33,634 nucleotides of DNA, taken from positions 1 to 33,634 of the forward strand of contig JASHQE010000003.1 of assembly GCA_030037705.1 (NCBI GenBank), written 5' to 3'. Below the pieces are notes generated by a model. That model was not told where the DNA came from. It worked only from the letters and a program-made list of their open reading frames with translations, and ran no database searches. Positions 32,289-33,634 of the stretch are shown piece after piece; position 1 is the first letter of the stretch, and every line of letters begins with the position of its first letter. This stretch comes from Acidobacteriaceae bacterium. GTDB lineage: Bacteria; Acidobacteriota; Terriglobia; Terriglobales; Acidobacteriaceae. The position numbers and the translations under genes are program-made.

Positions 32289-33584
32289 TTAGGAATTCAC
32301 GTAGGGTATTTGACAGCGTGCAGTGCTGCGCTCTTCGGACTCCAACCCTAAGAACTCCTGAAAAACCTCGTTGGAGAGCAGCCTTCCCTGCGCAGTGAGG
32401 CGCACAGTTTCCCCGTCGGAGCTAAGCAGGCCGGCTTCGATCATGCGCGTTACTGTTTTTAAAGCCGGCTCGACCATCCCGCGCCCAAATTCGTCTTCGA
32501 GCGCAGCCATGCTCACGCCCATGTTCAGCCTCAGGCCAAGGAACCAGGCTTCCTCGTACTGACATGCCGGGGAAAGCCACGCCGTCTCCGCCGGTTGCGG
32601 TCCAGCCAGATAGGCTGCGAAAGAATCGGTGGTTGTGGCACGCAGGAGCAATTGCGACGCCGATTCTGTTTCCGTGGCGATGGAAGGCGCCGGCGCACGC
32701 AACGCTGACGAGGCATCCAGGCCAATGCCAAGATAGGGCCGGCGCTGCCAGTAGCGTACGTTGTGCCTGGAATGAAAGCCTGGCGCGCTGAAGTTGGAGA
32801 TTTCGTATTGATCGAGACCGGCATCGCTCAGCCGTTCGATGGCACGATCGTACATACGCGCGATGGCATCATCCGTGGGAACCAGCTCTGCGCGATACCG
32901 CGCGCCGCCGGCTAAAAGTTCGCGGCCGAGACGTGAATCCTCGTCGACCTCAAGCATGTAAATGCTGGCGTGCGGGACTCCGAAATCGATCAACGCCGAG
33001 AGAGAGTGCTCCCATGACATGAAGGTCTGGCCGGCAAGGCCCGCGATGAGATCGACGTTCAGGTTGGTGATGCCGGCCTGGCGCAGGCGGCGCAGATCTT
33101 GTTCGACGGTGGCGCGGTCGTGCAGCCGGCCGCTCTCGTGGGCTTCGCGGTCCACAAAAGATTGCACGCCGAGGCTGACGCGGTTCACGCCGGCCGCGGC
33201 CATCGCGTCGAGGGTGGAATCGGATAGCTGCCCGGGGGCGCATTCCATGGTGATCTCAGCATCAGGATCAACCATGAATACGCCGTGGATGGCTGCAAAG
33301 AGTCTTGCCACCAGATCAGGGGCAAGCAGGCTGGGCGTTCCGCCGCCGAGGTAAATCGTATCTACGCGGCGGGGCAGTTCGACATCGGCGGTTGCGGCCC
33401 ATTCCGCGGCGCTGCGCAGATCTTCGATAAGCCGGTCCACATAACGCGCGTGCTGGCTGGCCGGATAGACGCCCGAGGCAAAGTTGCAATAGGTACACTT
33501 CGACCGGCAAAAAGGGATGGAGAGATACAGGCCAAGCGCATTCTCTGTCGTGCCGGTCACACGAACGATTGTTTCATGAACCAC
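32289..33584 (-). CDS. hemW: HemW-like radical SAM protein (coproporphyrinogen oxidase-like)
   Basis: A 431-residue radical SAM protein of the HemN/HemW family. The iron-sulphur motif is CRSKCTYCNF (C26, C30, C33). It continues with YLGGGTPSLL, RVSLGVQSF and the family patterns NVDLIAGLAGQT and QYEISNFSAPG. HemN has an extra N-terminal segment and other residues absent here, so HemW, a haem-binding chaperone, is the better label. The C-terminal HemN_C region is present (GLRLNMGVS). The start is a GTG with no clear ribosome site, and the MITE-like copy F begins 18 bases further upstream. Confidence 0.9.
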   Translation of the reverse strand: MVHETIVRVTGTTENALGLYLSIPFCRSKCTYCNFASGVYPASQHARYVDRLIEDLRSAAEWAATADVELPRRVDTIYLGGGTPSLLAPDLVARLFAAIHGVFMVDPDAEITMECAPGQLSDSTLDAMAAAGVNRVSLGVQSFVDREAHESGRLHDRATVEQDLRRLRQAGITNLNVDLIAGLAGQTFMSWEHSLSALIDFGVPHASIYMLEVDEDSRLGRELLAGGARYRAELVPTDDAIARMYDRAIERLSDAGLDQYEISNFSAPGFHSRHNVRYWQRRPYLGIGLDASSALRAPAPSIATETESASQLLLRATTTDSFAAYLAGPQPAETAWLSPACQYEEAWFLGLRLNMGVSMAALEDEFGRGMVEPALKTVTRMIEAGLLSSDGETVRLTAQGRLLSNEVFQEFLGLESEERSTARCQIPYVNS

Positions 33585-33602
33585 TGCTTGGGCCGATTTC
33601 TG

Positions 33603-33634
33603 GGTAGTGGATCAATTTGCGTAAAACCATCCCT
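33603..33634 (-). mobile_element. MITE-like element, copy F, cut by the window end
   Basis: These 32 bases match the reverse complement of the right end of copy A with two differences (GGATCAA for GGGTCAG), continuing to GCGTAAAACCATCCCT. The rest lies outside the window. It sits immediately upstream of the HemW start, so any HemW promoter close by must lie within or beyond the element. Confidence 0.65.

Overview
The window looks like chromosomal DNA of an acidobacterium (Acidobacteriota, probably a Terriglobales/Acidobacteriaceae relative). That placement is inference. It rests on the very large Oar-type TonB-dependent receptor with an N-terminal carboxypeptidase-like regulatory domain, a PA14-containing GH3 glycosidase, an exported S8 peptidase ending in ALWGK repeats, and a high density of short palindromic repeats between genes. 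I saw no rRNA, tRNA, CRISPR array, insertion sequence with a transposase, or prophage.

Layout. 0-1.4 kb: a palindromic MITE-like element, a long conserved leader, a small gene of unknown function (335-703) with an overlapping second gene (687-872), and a short Cys-rich ORF (1216-1377). 1.4-7.9 kb: DNA polymerase IV, a single-domain response regulator, an exported GH3 beta-xylosidase/glucosidase, and a divergent pair of a WYL-type regulator and a DinB-fold protein sharing a perfect 25-bp operator-like palindrome. 8.2-13.8 kb: the TonB-dependent receptor and the S8 peptidase. 14.1-20.7 kb: a tightly coupled five-gene operon on the minus strand, transcribed in the order membrane HD-GYP/GAF/GGDEF protein, two Dpp/Opp-type permeases, a family 5 solute-binding protein and one ATPase; three of its four junctions are 4-base ATGA overlaps. 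21.4-24.0 kb: a GT-C type membrane glycosyltransferase and a D-2-hydroxyacid dehydrogenase. 24.0-25.3 kb: a repeat-rich stretch carrying a second, inverted copy of the leader-plus-small-gene cassette from the left end. 25.4-28.9 kb: an orphan PstS-like protein with an extra N-terminal domain, an FtsB-like protein and a phosphohexomutase. 29.2-33.6 kb: cutA, a tiny membrane protein, bioY, a MqnD-like protein, a degenerate GGDEF protein and a HemW-like radical SAM protein.

The ordinary genes suggest a heterotrophic soil bacterium that degrades plant polysaccharide, imports oligomers through the outer and inner membranes, and controls behaviour through cyclic-di-GMP. The most unusual material is non-coding. 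(1) A family of 110-380 bp elements has two internal hairpins whose stems differ between copies by compensatory changes, at least three kinds of terminal inverted repeat around the same core, one copy with a 13-bp flanking direct repeat, one nested insertion, and a matching empty site. (2) A roughly 185-nt leader is conserved between two dispersed cassettes better than the protein it precedes. (3) A 15-base palindrome sits inside two unrelated repeat families. These are the best candidates for something undescribed.
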